DNA from: Affinundibacterium seohonense | GTDB lineage: Bacteria > Pseudomonadota > Gammaproteobacteria > Burkholderiales > Burkholderiaceae_D | Assembly: GCF_014284305.1 (NCBI RefSeq) | Contig: NZ_JACOFW010000021.1 | Span: 1 to 64,000, forward strand | Length of the DNA: 64,000 nucleotides | Direction of reading: 5' to 3' | Shown: positions 27,601 through 36,513 of the stretch, in pieces | How the letters are laid out: each line of letters starts with the position of its first letter | Numbering within the stretch: the stretch's first letter is position 1 | The notes under the pieces: model-generated | Told to the model about the DNA's origin: nothing | What the model saw: the letters and a program-made list of their open reading frames with translations, nothing else | The model's database searches: none | Program-made: the position numbers and the translations under genes

Positions 27601-27724
27601 GTTCAATATCAGGAAAATCCTGCACAATGGTGCTACGGAAAGACAAAATCCCTGCCAGACTCAGCAAGGCAAACAACATGATTGCTGGGATGGGATTTTT
27701 GATCGAGAGCGTGGAAAAATTCAT
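24605..27724 (-). CDS. RND efflux transporter, inner-membrane subunit
   Basis: A 1039-residue HAE1/AcrB-like pump. The N-terminus (IKNPIPAIMLFALLSLAGI) is the first membrane helix, the proton-relay Asp pair is in TM4 (VVGVLVDDAIVEIENI), and the two large periplasmic loops and twelve helices fit the family length. It exports drugs, detergents or metabolites using the proton gradient, joined to the outer membrane through an adaptor and a TolC-like channel. Third gene after tetR and the adaptor, 9 bp behind it. No outer-membrane channel gene is in the operon. Substrate not deducible. Confidence 0.93.
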   Translation of the reverse strand: MNFSTLSIKNPIPAIMLFALLSLAGILSFRSTIVQDFPDIELPLVTVNASLPGAAPAQLETEVARKIEDAVASLQGVKNVYTKVLDGNVSVTVEFILEKVLSDAVNEVRDAVATVRADLPSEMRDPTVTKMSTAGRVILTYTIEAAPPAKDNPSVAGDNTTPDEQDLSWFVDNTVSKRLRSVPGVGAVKRMGGVNREVRVELDANKMAALNVSAVDVSRRLKIVQKEAPGGRGDVSGAEQAVRTIATVKTAEELANMDIPLPDGRHIRLDQVAQVLDTVSEPRSRATYNGKSVVGFEIFRTKGASEVDVAKGTRTAITELQRNNPKYLFKHAIDNAQPVEENFNGSMELLYEGALLAILVVWWFLRDWRSTLVAAAALPLSVIPTFLGLQYFGYTLNTVTLLSLALVVGVLVDDAIVEIENIARHLQMGKTPMEAATEAADEIGMAVIATTFALVAVFLPTAFMGGVPGLFFKQFGWTAVIAILASLVVARLLTPMMAAYILKAPKKDAAGNIHDKPDGWMMQRYMATMQWCLRHRLITIISAAAFFMASIGLVGLLPTGFVPPSDRAQTQVNIELPPGSTLAETSTIAEQARLAIMSVKGITGVFSSIGGGSSGDAFAPGAAAEARRAVLTVTAVHRNDRKEAMTDLDNVIRSKMNDISGAKFSVGPLDTGVKLQLVLKSEDPVALLETARQVERELRSLKGIGNVSSSASLVRPEIIVKPDLAKAADLGVTAESIGETVRVATAGDYDMALSKMNLAQRQVPIRVKLPDEVRADLTAIERLTVPGRHGPVMIGSVATVSMDSGPAQIDRLNRSRNVTLDVELGGRQLGEVNEEARALPTMKNLPPSVSIAELGDAQEMAALFASFGIAMLIGVLCIYGVLVLLFKDFLQPVTILAALPLSIGGAFVALLITGRALSMPSMIGLIMLMGIVTKNSILLVDYAIIARSAGMDRFAALVDACHKRSRPIIMTTIAMGAGMMPLALGWGADPSFRSPMAIAVIGGLITSTLLSLLVVPAVFTYVDDFEHWIKRLLGKGKHR

Positions 27725-27733
27725 AGTCCGCCT

Positions 27734-28921
27734 CTATTTCTTTGTCGCAGGAACTGGATTGGCAGTTGGTGTGATGGGTGCGGCCACCAATTTCACCAGA
27801 TCACCATCATTCAAAAAGCCGACCCCACTTGCAGCGATTTGCGTACCCGCGTTAATGCCGCCGAGGATCTCAATTTGTTCTGCACCATTGACTTGCATAC
27901 GACGCCCTGTTTGCACTTTAACCTGGGTCACACGCTGATCAGGATTGAGTTTGAACACATAGCTAAAGCCATCACGCACCACTACGGCTTGTTGGGGAAT
28001 CGTCATCGCAGCAGAGCTTCCGAGCATAAACTCGCCTCGGGCGAACATACCTGGTTTAAATGCGTTACTGAGTTTTTTGTCTTTGGCTGGCAAGAGATCG
28101 ACATACACCAAACCAATGCGATTATTGACATCAACGGTCGGTGCAACCATGCGAACTTTAGCCTGCGCCTGTTCCCCATTGGGCGCAATCACGGTGACGG
28201 ACATGCCGCTAGCGATTTTACTCAAGTCTGCGGAAGTGACTTCAGCGCGCCACTCCAGACGTCCTTGACGTATCAGTCGAAATAGTTCAGCACCATTACC
28301 AACGACCGCTCCCACCGTCGCGGTACGTGCAGAGATAATGCCTGCGTCAGGTGCCAGAACTTGCGTGTATTTCAAACGAATTTGCTGCACATCGAGGCTC
28401 GCTTTAGCTGCAGCAACTCGGGCTTTCGCAGTTTGTTCTGCGGTTAGATATTGGCCAATCTGTTGTTTGCTAATCGCACCACTTGCTTGCAGTCCGCGGG
28501 CTCGGTCGGCGTTCGTGACAGCCTCAACCGCGGTCGCTTCTGCTTCAAGCAATGCGGCTTTTGCCTGCGCCACATCGGCATTAACTGCCTCGCTGGCAAA
28601 ACGTGCCAAGACCTGTCCTCGATTGACTACATCACCGACATTGACTAAAACCTCCGCAATTCGCAAGCCGCTGGACTCGGAGCCAATGATGGCTTCCTGC
28701 CAAGCGGCTAGGCTACCGTTTGCGGTTAGTTTGGTCGCCATTTGCGCTTGGCCAACCTGTGTCGCCGTCACTGTCAACGAGGGCTTTGCACTGGCACTGA
28801 CCGCCTTGGCGTTGGCACTAGCAGCGTTCTGCGCCTTTGCTGGTGCGATTACCGACATAAAGACTAGTACTAACAACGGTAATGGTATTGATATCGTTTT
28901 CATCGTAACCTCTTTCATCAA
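27734..28921 (-). CDS. RND efflux periplasmic adaptor (MFP) subunit
   Basis: A 395-residue membrane-fusion protein with an N-terminal export signal (about residues 9-30, ending APAKAQ), a barrel-sandwich/lipoyl-like half (ESSGLRIAEVLVNVGDVVNR), a helical hairpin rich in Ala and Glu (~105-170), the second half (VLAPDAGIISARTATVGAVV) and C-terminal beta-barrel. It bridges the RND pump and an outer-membrane channel. The in-frame ATG at the MKTISIPLP position (7 residues in) is an alternative start. It lies between the TetR gene (16 bp) and the pump gene (9 bp). Confidence 0.9.
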   Translation of the reverse strand: MMKEVTMKTISIPLPLLVLVFMSVIAPAKAQNAASANAKAVSASAKPSLTVTATQVGQAQMATKLTANGSLAAWQEAIIGSESSGLRIAEVLVNVGDVVNRGQVLARFASEAVNADVAQAKAALLEAEATAVEAVTNADRARGLQASGAISKQQIGQYLTAEQTAKARVAAAKASLDVQQIRLKYTQVLAPDAGIISARTATVGAVVGNGAELFRLIRQGRLEWRAEVTSADLSKIASGMSVTVIAPNGEQAQAKVRMVAPTVDVNNRIGLVYVDLLPAKDKKLSNAFKPGMFARGEFMLGSSAAMTIPQQAVVVRDGFSYVFKLNPDQRVTQVKVQTGRRMQVNGAEQIEILGGINAGTQIAASGVGFLNDGDLVKLVAAPITPTANPVPATKK

Positions 28922-28937
28922 TTTAATTTATCAATCT

Positions 28938-29678
28938 TTACGTGGATGCACTGAGTCGACGCTGTCGCTCTTGCTCACACATGCACAGGGCGTATTCAAC
29001 CAAACGTGAAGCGTAGTCATCGATGGCTTTTTCTTTGGTAATCAAAGATGGACGCACAGCAAAAATCACGTCACTGCTCACCATCAAGGTCAGTGCTAAA
29101 CCTGAGAGTGCGAAGGCTAGTCGATGTAAATCATCATCTTCGCGTTTCACATCTAAATGTTTAGCGAGAAATTTGACCAGCGCTTTATGGGCGGGCTTAA
29201 TTTGATGATCGATTTCTTCCATCCACAGCCCTGTCGGTTCTAGCATTTCGCGGATATGAAGTTTCATACAGTTTTGCGCAAGCTCACCATGTTTGAAGCT
29301 GTCGACAAAGGTTTGTATCAGAAGTTCGATCCCGCCACGCAGACTCAAGTCGGCTTGCAAAAATTGGCTGGGATGAATAGTTGGATTGCAGCGGGGATCA
29401 TTAAAAACAGTGCGGTACAAATTTGCTTTATCACCAAAGTAGTAACTAATGGCGGAAATATTTACTTGTGCCGCTAATGCAATCTCACGTGTGGACGTGG
29501 AAGCAAAACCTTTTTCGGCGAATAACTTTAAGGCACAAGTGAGCAAGCGTTCCCGGGCTTCTTGACCGTCGATGCGTTGAACTTTTTCCGCAGTCGGCTT
29601 TTTAGGAATCGCACCACTGTGCTTCGCCTTTTCGCTCACTGTTGTCGAGTCTATTGTCTTCGATGTGCTTTTTTTCAT
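28938..29678 (-). CDS. TetR/AcrR-family repressor with CecR-like C-terminus
   Basis: A 246-residue regulator. The N-terminal ~45 residues are a charged extension; then the HTH domain (RERLLTCALKLFAEKGFAST, TREIALAAQVNISAISYYFG). The C-terminal half (MLEPTGLWMEEIDHQIKP) fits the DUF1956/CecR type. I start at the ATG encoding MKKSTSK, 8 bases after AGGA; the ATG 9 bp upstream overlaps that site. It heads the efflux operon and probably represses it through the palindrome at 29701-29716. Confidence 0.88.
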   Translation of the reverse strand: MKKSTSKTIDSTTVSEKAKHSGAIPKKPTAEKVQRIDGQEARERLLTCALKLFAEKGFASTSTREIALAAQVNISAISYYFGDKANLYRTVFNDPRCNPTIHPSQFLQADLSLRGGIELLIQTFVDSFKHGELAQNCMKLHIREMLEPTGLWMEEIDHQIKPAHKALVKFLAKHLDVKREDDDLHRLAFALSGLALTLMVSSDVIFAVRPSLITKEKAIDDYASRLVEYALCMCEQERQRRLSAST

Positions 29679-29700
29679 GTTGCGCATCCTAGCATATAAA

Positions 29701-29716
29701 TCAAACGATTGTTTGA
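29701..29716. promoter_or_regulatory. Likely TetR operator
   Basis: TCAAAC-GATT-GTTTGA, perfect 6-bp arms, 22 bp before the tetR start codon. Position and size suit autoregulation of the tetR-MFP-RND operon. Confidence 0.65.
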
Positions 29717-29756
29717 CTTAGTGATAGAGGGCACATTATTGAAAAGTCTTAGGGAC

Positions 29757-30704
29757 TCAATTCATGTGATCTCTCGCTCTCTCAAGTCGCGCGGCATTTA
29801 ACATGGTAAATGCCACAAGCATAACGACGAGCACCACAATCCAGCGCACATAATCGAGTGGCAGTGACTTCACAATATAAGCAGCTAACAAAACCGCTGG
29901 CACCCCACCAATCGCCAAACCGAGTGCAGCTGATGGTAGATATTTTTGATTGCGGATAAAACCCAAACTACTAATCGGCATCAAAAATGCACACGATCCC
30001 ATCATGATAGGAAAGGCCGCCAAAGGGCTCATACCAAGCAAACTCACTAAGATCATGCAAGGTGCGTAGAGTCCAATTCCCAACGGCATTAACAGACCCA
30101 AAATAAAGTTACCAGCCACGCCAACCCACCACTTCCAGCCAGTCAGTTGCAAAGCATCCAAGCCCGCAGGCAATAAGCCTAGCAAGGAACAGAGCATAAT
30201 CAAGGCCGCGACCAAGAGAGCGATCCCCATTCCGAGACGAATCTGAACCCGCGGTAGCCTACCAACAACCGAAGTACCTAACCAAGCGCCTGATCCTGCC
30301 GCCAAGATCATCGGCAGTAAGGTTGCTGGCGCCACATCAACAATCTGAATAAAGATCAAAGCTTGGGTAATCGTCCCTAGGGTGTGACCAACATTTAAGG
30401 TACCCGGGATTAACTCATCAGGAACCAGTTTGCCAATTCGAAAAAAAGCAGTACTGGGCGCAAAAGAACCAATACCCAAGGTATCAAAAAAATCCGTAAT
30501 AGCGCCGATCAGAATTTCAACTGGTCTTGGCCAATGCCATTCAACACCAGCTCGTCGCATTGCATACAGGCGCTTCGCCCAGGTCAATATAAAGAACAGC
30601 GCAAGGACAGCAAAGGTACTCAATAATCCCAAACTCAAATCACGGCTTTGCATATTGCAACCACTTAATAATAAAGTCGCGGGAAAAAGGTAGATAAGTT
30701 TCAT
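29757..30704 (-). CDS. TSUP (TauE/SafE) family membrane permease
   Basis: A 315-residue polytopic protein starting MKLIYLFPATLLLSGC (AGGA five bases upstream; the frame from 30743 is longer but unsupported). Around eight hydrophobic segments and the two TSUP repeats can be seen (GAITDFFDTLGIGSFAPSTA, GNFILGLLMPLGIGLYAPCM). TSUP members move anions such as sulfite, sulfonates or sulfoacetate, or are untested; the substrate is unknown. Single gene, upstream of tetR on the same strand but not clearly in its operon. Confidence 0.8.
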   Translation of the reverse strand: MKLIYLFPATLLLSGCNMQSRDLSLGLLSTFAVLALFFILTWAKRLYAMRRAGVEWHWPRPVEILIGAITDFFDTLGIGSFAPSTAFFRIGKLVPDELIPGTLNVGHTLGTITQALIFIQIVDVAPATLLPMILAAGSGAWLGTSVVGRLPRVQIRLGMGIALLVAALIMLCSLLGLLPAGLDALQLTGWKWWVGVAGNFILGLLMPLGIGLYAPCMILVSLLGMSPLAAFPIMMGSCAFLMPISSLGFIRNQKYLPSAALGLAIGGVPAVLLAAYIVKSLPLDYVRWIVVLVVMLVAFTMLNAARLERARDHMN

Positions 30705-30895
30705 TTCCATCCTGTCGGTTGTAAAAGAATTGAAAAGTCGCACGCAAACATTGATATATTTAAAAAATATGTACTAGTATCCCCGCGGATCATGCATTCG
30801 ACAAGTTCTTTTTTAAGACTGGATATTTTCCAACAAAAACCAGCAAAAATACGAGTAGAATCAACCCCGTTAGCAGCCGCCCATGCTCATCTATC

Positions 30896-33346
30896 GTGAA
30901 TCCGCTGATCCACAATCATTCTAAACGCCAGCTACTACAGCGCCTCACCTTAGGCTTGGTCTTACTCAGCTTATTGGCGCTGTATGCCAATGAACATTGG
31001 ATGAAACGTTATCTCACCATTGATCTGCATTCCAGCTCAAATGTATCGGTGATTGATGATCGTCGCCAAGGCGGCAAGAGCATCGCGCGTCTCTCCAAGA
31101 CGACTAACAATGTGCGCCTTGATTGCGACATCATCCCGGGATATCAATGGCCATTTTGCGAACTCGCAATCGAGTTGGGTAATGATGTCACTGGCATCAA
31201 TCTGAATCAATTTGATAGCTTACGCTTAAAGCTTCACAGCGAGGGACCGGAGAAAGACAATCCAGTAAGAGTGTTTTTAAGGAATTTCAATCCTGCCTAT
31301 TCCGTCGCCGACTCTGCCGCGACTTTGAAACCACATGAAATCGTGTACGACCCGCAAAAAAATGCCGCGGCAGTCGAATTTCAGCTCAGTCAATTCATGG
31401 TCGCTTCATGGTGGACCCAAGAAAACCCGACCAGCATAGAGCATCTTGGTCCGCAATTAGATCGTGTGCTCGCCATCAGTTTCACCACAGGAGGCAACGT
31501 CACGCCAGGCAAACATAGCATTACAGTTGAGTCGGCAGAATTTGTTGGATTGTGGATTTCGACTGAAAACTTCCGGCTTGGACTCATTTTTTTCTGGCTG
31601 GCGATTATTCTCGCCTATCTGGCGTGGGAATGGCGTGAGTCCAAACAAGAATTGCGGGAATCAGATCGCCTTAAAAAAGCCTTGGAGAAAAATAATGAAG
31701 AATTAGAGTCAAAGGTAGAGGAACGCACCCGTGCCTTAGCGGCAAGTAATTCTAGATTAATCGACACCCTCCAAAACCTAGAAGGAACCCGCTACGAATT
31801 AGTCGAGAATGAAAAGAACGCAGCACTTGGCGCACTCGTTTCCGGTGTTGCGCACGAACTCAACACGCCAATCGGGAATGCGCTGCTAGTGAGCAGTACA
31901 CTCTCCGATAAAGTGAGAGAATTGGAAACCATCAGTGAATCACAACTGACTCGCAAAGCACTCCGAGATTTTTTTGCAGATGCGAATCAAGGCACAGTGA
32001 TGCTGCAAGAAAATCTGGAACGCGCCGCGACTTTAATCAGCAGTTTTAAGCAACTATCAGCAGATCAACATTCTGAGCAGAGGCGGCAATTTCGACTACT
32101 TGATGTAGTTGAAGAAACCCAATTGGCAATGAATCCGCGCATTCGCCAGACATCCCATGTGCTAGCTATCGATATTCCACCAGAGCTAATAATGGATGCC
32201 TTCCCAGGCCCTTTAAGTCAGATTTTTATCAACTTCATCAACAACTCTTTATTGCATGCCTTCGAGAATATTCCCCAAGGCCACATGCTATTGAGCGCAA
32301 GAGCGTTGGACAATGACATGGTCGAGATCAAGTTCAGTGATGACGGCAATGGCATTCCCGCGAGTGTACTTCGTCGTGTTTTTGAACCCTTCTTCACCAC
32401 CAAATTAGGTAAAGGCGGTAGCGGGCTTGGCATGCATTTAGCCCATACCGTGGTAACGCAAATTTTCGGTGGAAAAATTGACATTGAATCTTTACCGGGT
32501 GAAGGTACCAGCATTCGTTTATTGCTGCCTTTAATTGCCCCCAAAGATAATCCATACGTATTCAAATTGGGAGTGCCCAAAGACGTTCTGGAAGACTACC
32601 AATCCTTCTTAGGCGATCGCAAACTTGAACAAGTATCAGATTTTTCGGGAGAACATAGCCGCCGCGACGTCGTTGAACTGGCTTTTTTTATTCGGGCATT
32701 CAACACCACTTTGACAAGCCATCCCTATGAGTTAGTTGCGGTTGATAGCTATGCTAATGGTCTGGAGCAATTACGCACATCGAGCATCGCTGCCCTTGCT
32801 ACCACGTGCTGGCAATCCGACTTGCTTGCTTATGCCGAAGAAATTAGCATGTCAGATGCGATGATCGCCGATGGTCAATCGGTGGTGGGCATTTATACGG
32901 ATCCGCACAATCAAATCGCTTTACGCTGCAAATCGCTAGACGACTTTAGACAGCTGCGTTTGGTATCAAATCGTGATTGGAGCGCAGATTGGAATACATT
33001 GACAGAACTAGGAATTAGTCATTGCGTCGATGTCAAAACATGGCGACAAATGCTGTACATGGTTAGCAGCGGCGAAGTCGACGCCCTCCTTGCACCGTTT
33101 GCGACCCATCATGAGATGGCAATTGAACTAGATGATTGCCAGTTGGTTCCCGTGCCAGGTTTGCGCATCGCGCTGCATGGTTCACGTCATTTTGCTTGTG
33201 GAAAGTGCGCCCATTCGAACCTGCTCGCTGAAGCAATTTTTCCTGAACTTAAACGCTACATTGATGATGGCAGCTTTGCCAAAGCATTGCGTGAATGCGG
33301 ATTTATCAATACAGAGACGGCGGATTGGATTGTTTTGAATCCTTAA
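30896..33346 (+). CDS. Membrane sensor histidine kinase with C-terminal periplasmic-binding-protein-like domain
   Basis: An 816-residue kinase. TM1 ~13-31; a ~190-residue periplasmic beta-rich domain; TM2 ~225-243; coiled coil ~245-285; a HisKA-like region with phospho-His in SGVAHELNTPIGN (about residue 319); HATPase ~430-547 (NFINNSLLHAFE, DDGNGIP, FTTKLGKGGSGLGMHLAH). After the kinase comes ~260 residues resembling a type-2 solute-binding fold (VVGIYTDPHNQIAL, DDFRQLRLVSNRDW, VSSGEVDALLAPF). Such domains normally precede the membrane segment and face the periplasm; here no further helix is seen, so it should be cytoplasmic. No response regulator is adjacent. GTG start (30896-30898) uncertain, with no clear ribosome site. 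Confidence 0.82.
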   Translation: MNPLIHNHSKRQLLQRLTLGLVLLSLLALYANEHWMKRYLTIDLHSSSNVSVIDDRRQGGKSIARLSKTTNNVRLDCDIIPGYQWPFCELAIELGNDVTGINLNQFDSLRLKLHSEGPEKDNPVRVFLRNFNPAYSVADSAATLKPHEIVYDPQKNAAAVEFQLSQFMVASWWTQENPTSIEHLGPQLDRVLAISFTTGGNVTPGKHSITVESAEFVGLWISTENFRLGLIFFWLAIILAYLAWEWRESKQELRESDRLKKALEKNNEELESKVEERTRALAASNSRLIDTLQNLEGTRYELVENEKNAALGALVSGVAHELNTPIGNALLVSSTLSDKVRELETISESQLTRKALRDFFADANQGTVMLQENLERAATLISSFKQLSADQHSEQRRQFRLLDVVEETQLAMNPRIRQTSHVLAIDIPPELIMDAFPGPLSQIFINFINNSLLHAFENIPQGHMLLSARALDNDMVEIKFSDDGNGIPASVLRRVFEPFFTTKLGKGGSGLGMHLAHTVVTQIFGGKIDIESLPGEGTSIRLLLPLIAPKDNPYVFKLGVPKDVLEDYQSFLGDRKLEQVSDFSGEHSRRDVVELAFFIRAFNTTLTSHPYELVAVDSYANGLEQLRTSSIAALATTCWQSDLLAYAEEISMSDAMIADGQSVVGIYTDPHNQIALRCKSLDDFRQLRLVSNRDWSADWNTLTELGISHCVDVKTWRQMLYMVSSGEVDALLAPFATHHEMAIELDDCQLVPVPGLRIALHGSRHFACGKCAHSNLLAEAIFPELKRYIDDGSFAKALRECGFINTETADWIVLNP

Positions 33347-33414
33347 CTTGATTTAAGCAACATAGCAAACAACGCTTGCTAAAAACAACCAAAAATTCGA
33401 CGGGAACTTGGTGT

Positions 33415-34029
33415 CTAGTCACCAACCAATTCGCAGCTCGCGCCATTACAAGCTTCCGACTTTAAGTTAAACAGTTTGTAGATATGGCAGCCCGCACAAT
33501 AAGAAAACGCTGACTCCATCCAAGTAAACAATACGCATACGGCACAAATTAATTGCGTATTCAGCCCATTCCTACCAGTCCAAAATAGGAAGGCGACAAC
33601 ACCAGACAGTATCACCCCGATCGTCCATGCGAAACGTTTTGGCATCGCGGAAACCCATTCAGGTTGCATATTCAAAACGCGCTGACTAATCCACGCAGAG
33701 ATCAACATCGTTGGGGAATACTGCACGCCAACAAAGACTCTCAACACAAAATCAAAAAAAGAATACGTCGCAAATAAGGTAATTGGCAGAAATAACCCAT
33801 AGAAGAAAGCAAGACAAAATACCCAAATTGCCGCCATCATCGTCAATCCAGCAGATGCTCTGACTGCGCGCTCATCAACAACACCTTGGTTTAAAAACAC
33901 GGCTTCAGAAATCGCATTCGCCAAATGTGGATCTTTATTAAAAACATCAAGTTCGTAAATCTTCCCAGCATATTTCACCAACTGCTTTTGGTAACCATAA
34001 TTCGCCAAGGTATAAAAATGTTTGATCAT
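33415..34029 (-). CDS. DUF4395 membrane protein
   Basis: A 204-residue protein with a soluble N-terminus (~1-60, EAVFLNQGVVDERAVRASAG) and four hydrophobic segments between residues 62 and 175, ending in a Cys-containing tail (SYCAGCHIYKLF, EACNGASCEL). The layout and the R-x-F-x-G...SP-x-x-L motif (DFVLRVFVGVQYSPTMLIS) match DUF4395. Some relatives occur near thiol or sulfur-trafficking genes; function unproven. It is convergent with the sensor kinase gene, 68 bp away. Confidence 0.75.
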   Translation of the reverse strand: MIKHFYTLANYGYQKQLVKYAGKIYELDVFNKDPHLANAISEAVFLNQGVVDERAVRASAGLTMMAAIWVFCLAFFYGLFLPITLFATYSFFDFVLRVFVGVQYSPTMLISAWISQRVLNMQPEWVSAMPKRFAWTIGVILSGVVAFLFWTGRNGLNTQLICAVCVLFTWMESAFSYCAGCHIYKLFNLKSEACNGASCELVGD

Positions 34030-34172
34030 GATCGCGCCCTATTCACATTGTTCAGTCTAGCAAACACAGTGAGCATTCCTACTCATCTTATTTGCATAAA
34101 GAATTATCACTTGTACTGATATTCAATTTCTAAATGAAGCGGAATTGTACAATCGCCATTTACATTTTGTCT

Positions 34173-34206
34173 AAAAAAAACCCTGATACCAAAAGAAGTA
34201 TCAGGG
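34173..34206 (-). terminator. Terminator of the pyruvate dehydrogenase operon
   Basis: On the minus strand CCCTGATAC pairs with GTATCAGGG (34198-34206 and 34181-34189) and is followed by an eight-base T-run. About 100 bp after the lpdA stop. Confidence 0.88.
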
Positions 34207-34303
34207 ATTCTCTACCAATGCATGAGCCCTAAAATCATGAGCACTAAAACATAGCTTTCAGTTTAATTTCGATAGCGTGCCCATGTAACTCTATTGGTGC
34301 AGA

Positions 34304-36406
34304 CTATTTTTTTCGTTGAGGTGGCAAGTCTGTACACACACCTTTGTACACCTCAGCAGCCATTCCCATAGACTCACCCAAAGTCGGATGTGGATGTATT
34401 GTTTTACCGATATCAACAGCGTCCGCACCCATTTCGATTGCGACTGCCAATTCACCAATCATGTCACCGGCATGTGTTCCGACAATGCCACCACCGATAA
34501 TTCGCTTGTTCTCAGCATCAAAGATTAACTTAGTGAATCCTTCTGCGCGACCATTCGCCACAGCGCGTCCTGAAGCCGCCCATGGGAACACACCCTTCTC
34601 GATTGCTAAGCCTTTGGCTTTCGCCTCATCTTCGGTTACGCCTACCCAAGCGACTTCTGGATCGGTGTAAGCAACAGATGGAATCACGGTCGCGTCAAAA
34701 TAAGCTTTATGACCCGCCGCGGCTTCTGCAGCCACATGGGCTTCATGTACAGCTTTGTGTGCTAGCATAGGCTGACCAACCAAATCACCAATGGCAAAAA
34801 TATGCGGTACGTTGGTGCGCATTTGCTTATCAACATTGATGAAACCGCGATCAGTCACGATCACGCCCGCTTTGTCTGCAGCGATTTTTTTGCCGTTAGG
34901 GCTACGTCCAACAGCCACCAAGACCAAATCATAGATTTGCGCCGCTGGAGCTGTGGCGCCTGCTTCCGCCGCTTCGAAAGTCACTTTGATACCTTCTGGA
35001 AGTGCTTCAACACCGACTGTCTTGGTCTTGGTCATGATGTTATCGAAGCGTTTCTCATTATGCTTCTGCCAGACTTTGACCATGTCGCGATCAGCGCCCT
35101 GCATCAAACCATCCATCATTTCAACCACATCAATGCGCGCACCGAGTGTTGAATACACGGTTGCCATTTCCAAACCAATGATGCCACCACCGATGACTAA
35201 CATGCGCTTTGGAATTTGACGCAATTCCAATGCACCAGTGCTGTCGACAATACGTGGATCTTCCGGTACGAATGGCAATTTCACGACGCTAGAGCCGGCC
35301 GCAATAACCGCTTGTTTGAACTGTACAACTTTCTTGCTTCCATCGCTTGCCGTCACTTCTAAATGGTAAGGGCTAAGGAATTGACCGAGACCTTGCAACA
35401 CATTGACTTTACGTGCTTTCGCCATGCCGGTTAAGCCTGTCGTCATCTTCTTCACGACGCCATCTTTGTGCGCACGTAAAGCGTCGAGATCGATTTGTGG
35501 TTTTGCAAAAGTGACGCCATGACCAGACATGCTCGCTGTCTCATCAATCACTGCAGCGACATGCAACAAAGCTTTGGATGGGATACAGCCGACATTCAGA
35601 CAGACACCGCCTAAAGTCGCATAGCGCTCGACCAAAACCACATTCATGCCAAGATCTGCAGCACGGAAAGCAGCGGAGTAACCGCCAGGACCCGCGCCCA
35701 AAACCATCATGTCGCATTCCACATCGATCGCACCGCTGTATCCGGATGCAGCTGGTGCTGCAATCGTTGGTGTTGCTGGTGCAGTCTGTGCTGGAGCCGC
35801 AGGAGCCGCTACAACACTAGCCGTTGCGCCAACACCTTCGACCAAGACTAACAAACTACCTTCGGCAACTTTATCGCCGACTTTAACTTTAATTTCTTTC
35901 ACCACACCAGCGTGGCTGGATGGAATTTCCATGCTGGCTTTGTCCGATTCGACTGTGATCAAAGATTGATCAACTTTGACGGTGTCGCCGACTTTGACCA
36001 TTAATTCGATGACTTCAACTTCTTTGAAATCGCCAATGTCTGGCACTTTCACTTCAACGATACCAACCACGGCTGGTGCGCTGACGACCGGTGCTGCTGG
36101 AGCCGATGGCGCAGGCGCAGCAGCCGCTGGTGCAGCAGGGGCAGATGTTGTAACGGCAGCAGAACTTGCTGCACCTTCGAGCACGACGACTAAACTACCT
36201 TCTGCAACTTTATCACCGACTTTTACTTTGATTTCTTTCACGACGCCAGCGTGACTGGATGGGATCTCCATACTGGCTTTGTCTGACTCAACTGTGATCA
36301 AAGATTGATCGACCTTAATCGTATCACCGACTTTGACCATGACTTCAATAATTTCAACCTCTTTGAAATCACCGATATCCGGGACTTTGACTTCAATAGC
36401 ACTCAT
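34304..36406 (-). CDS. lpdA: Dihydrolipoyl dehydrogenase (E3) with two N-terminal lipoyl domains
   Basis: A 700-residue protein. Two lipoyl domains (residues ~2-76 and ~113-188), each with the lipoylation motif [13 protein letters not shown], are joined by Ala/Pro-rich linkers to a normal E3 flavoprotein. The E3 part has the FAD fold ([17 protein letters not shown]), the redox disulfide [13 protein letters not shown], the NAD fold ([12 protein letters not shown]) and the catalytic [10 protein letters not shown]3 reoxidises dihydrolipoamide in the pyruvate dehydrogenase complex. E3 with one such domain is known in betaproteobacteria; two is notable. Start at [14 protein letters not shown] with GGAG upstream; the longer frame from 36487 reads through the intergenic repeat. 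Last gene of aceE-aceF-lpdA. Confidence 0.95.
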   Translation of the reverse strand: MSAIEVKVPDIGDFKEVEIIEVMVKVGDTIKVDQSLITVESDKASMEIPSSHAGVVKEIKVKVGDKVAEGSLVVVLEGAASSAAVTTSAPAAPAAAAPAPSAPAAPVVSAPAVVGIVEVKVPDIGDFKEVEVIELMVKVGDTVKVDQSLITVESDKASMEIPSSHAGVVKEIKVKVGDKVAEGSLLVLVEGVGATASVVAAPAAPAQTAPATPTIAAPAASGYSGAIDVECDMMVLGAGPGGYSAAFRAADLGMNVVLVERYATLGGVCLNVGCIPSKALLHVAAVIDETASMSGHGVTFAKPQIDLDALRAHKDGVVKKMTTGLTGMAKARKVNVLQGLGQFLSPYHLEVTASDGSKKVVQFKQAVIAAGSSVVKLPFVPEDPRIVDSTGALELRQIPKRMLVIGGGIIGLEMATVYSTLGARIDVVEMMDGLMQGADRDMVKVWQKHNEKRFDNIMTKTKTVGVEALPEGIKVTFEAAEAGATAPAAQIYDLVLVAVGRSPNGKKIAADKAGVIVTDRGFINVDKQMRTNVPHIFAIGDLVGQPMLAHKAVHEAHVAAEAAAGHKAYFDATVIPSVAYTDPEVAWVGVTEDEAKAKGLAIEKGVFPWAASGRAVANGRAEGFTKLIFDAENKRIIGGGIVGTHAGDMIGELAVAIEMGADAVDIGKTIHPHPTLGESMGMAAEVYKGVCTDLPPQRKK

Positions 36407-36430
36407 AGTATTTGCTCCGATTTTATTCTT

Positions 36431-36507
36431 CGTAGGGTGGGCATTTGCCCACCGCTTTTCGTCAAAATTTACCCTACGCGTGGGCACAAAACCGTGCCCA
36501 CCCTACG
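36431..36507. repeat. Nested inverted repeat between aceF and lpdA
   Basis: Outer arms CGTAGGGTGGGCA (36431-36443) and TGCCCACCCTACG (36495-36507). Inner hairpins GGTGGGCA/TGCCCACC and GTGGGCAC/GTGCCCAC lie within. It fills most of the 107-bp intergenic spacer of a co-transcribed pair, so it will be a strong RNA structure. Confidence 0.85.
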
Positions 36508-36513
36508 CTTTTC

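Noticed and set aside
36407-36487. 27-residue N-terminal extension of lpdA
   Set aside because: It translates the intergenic inverted repeat, while the ATG at 36406 has a ribosome site and the family N-terminus.
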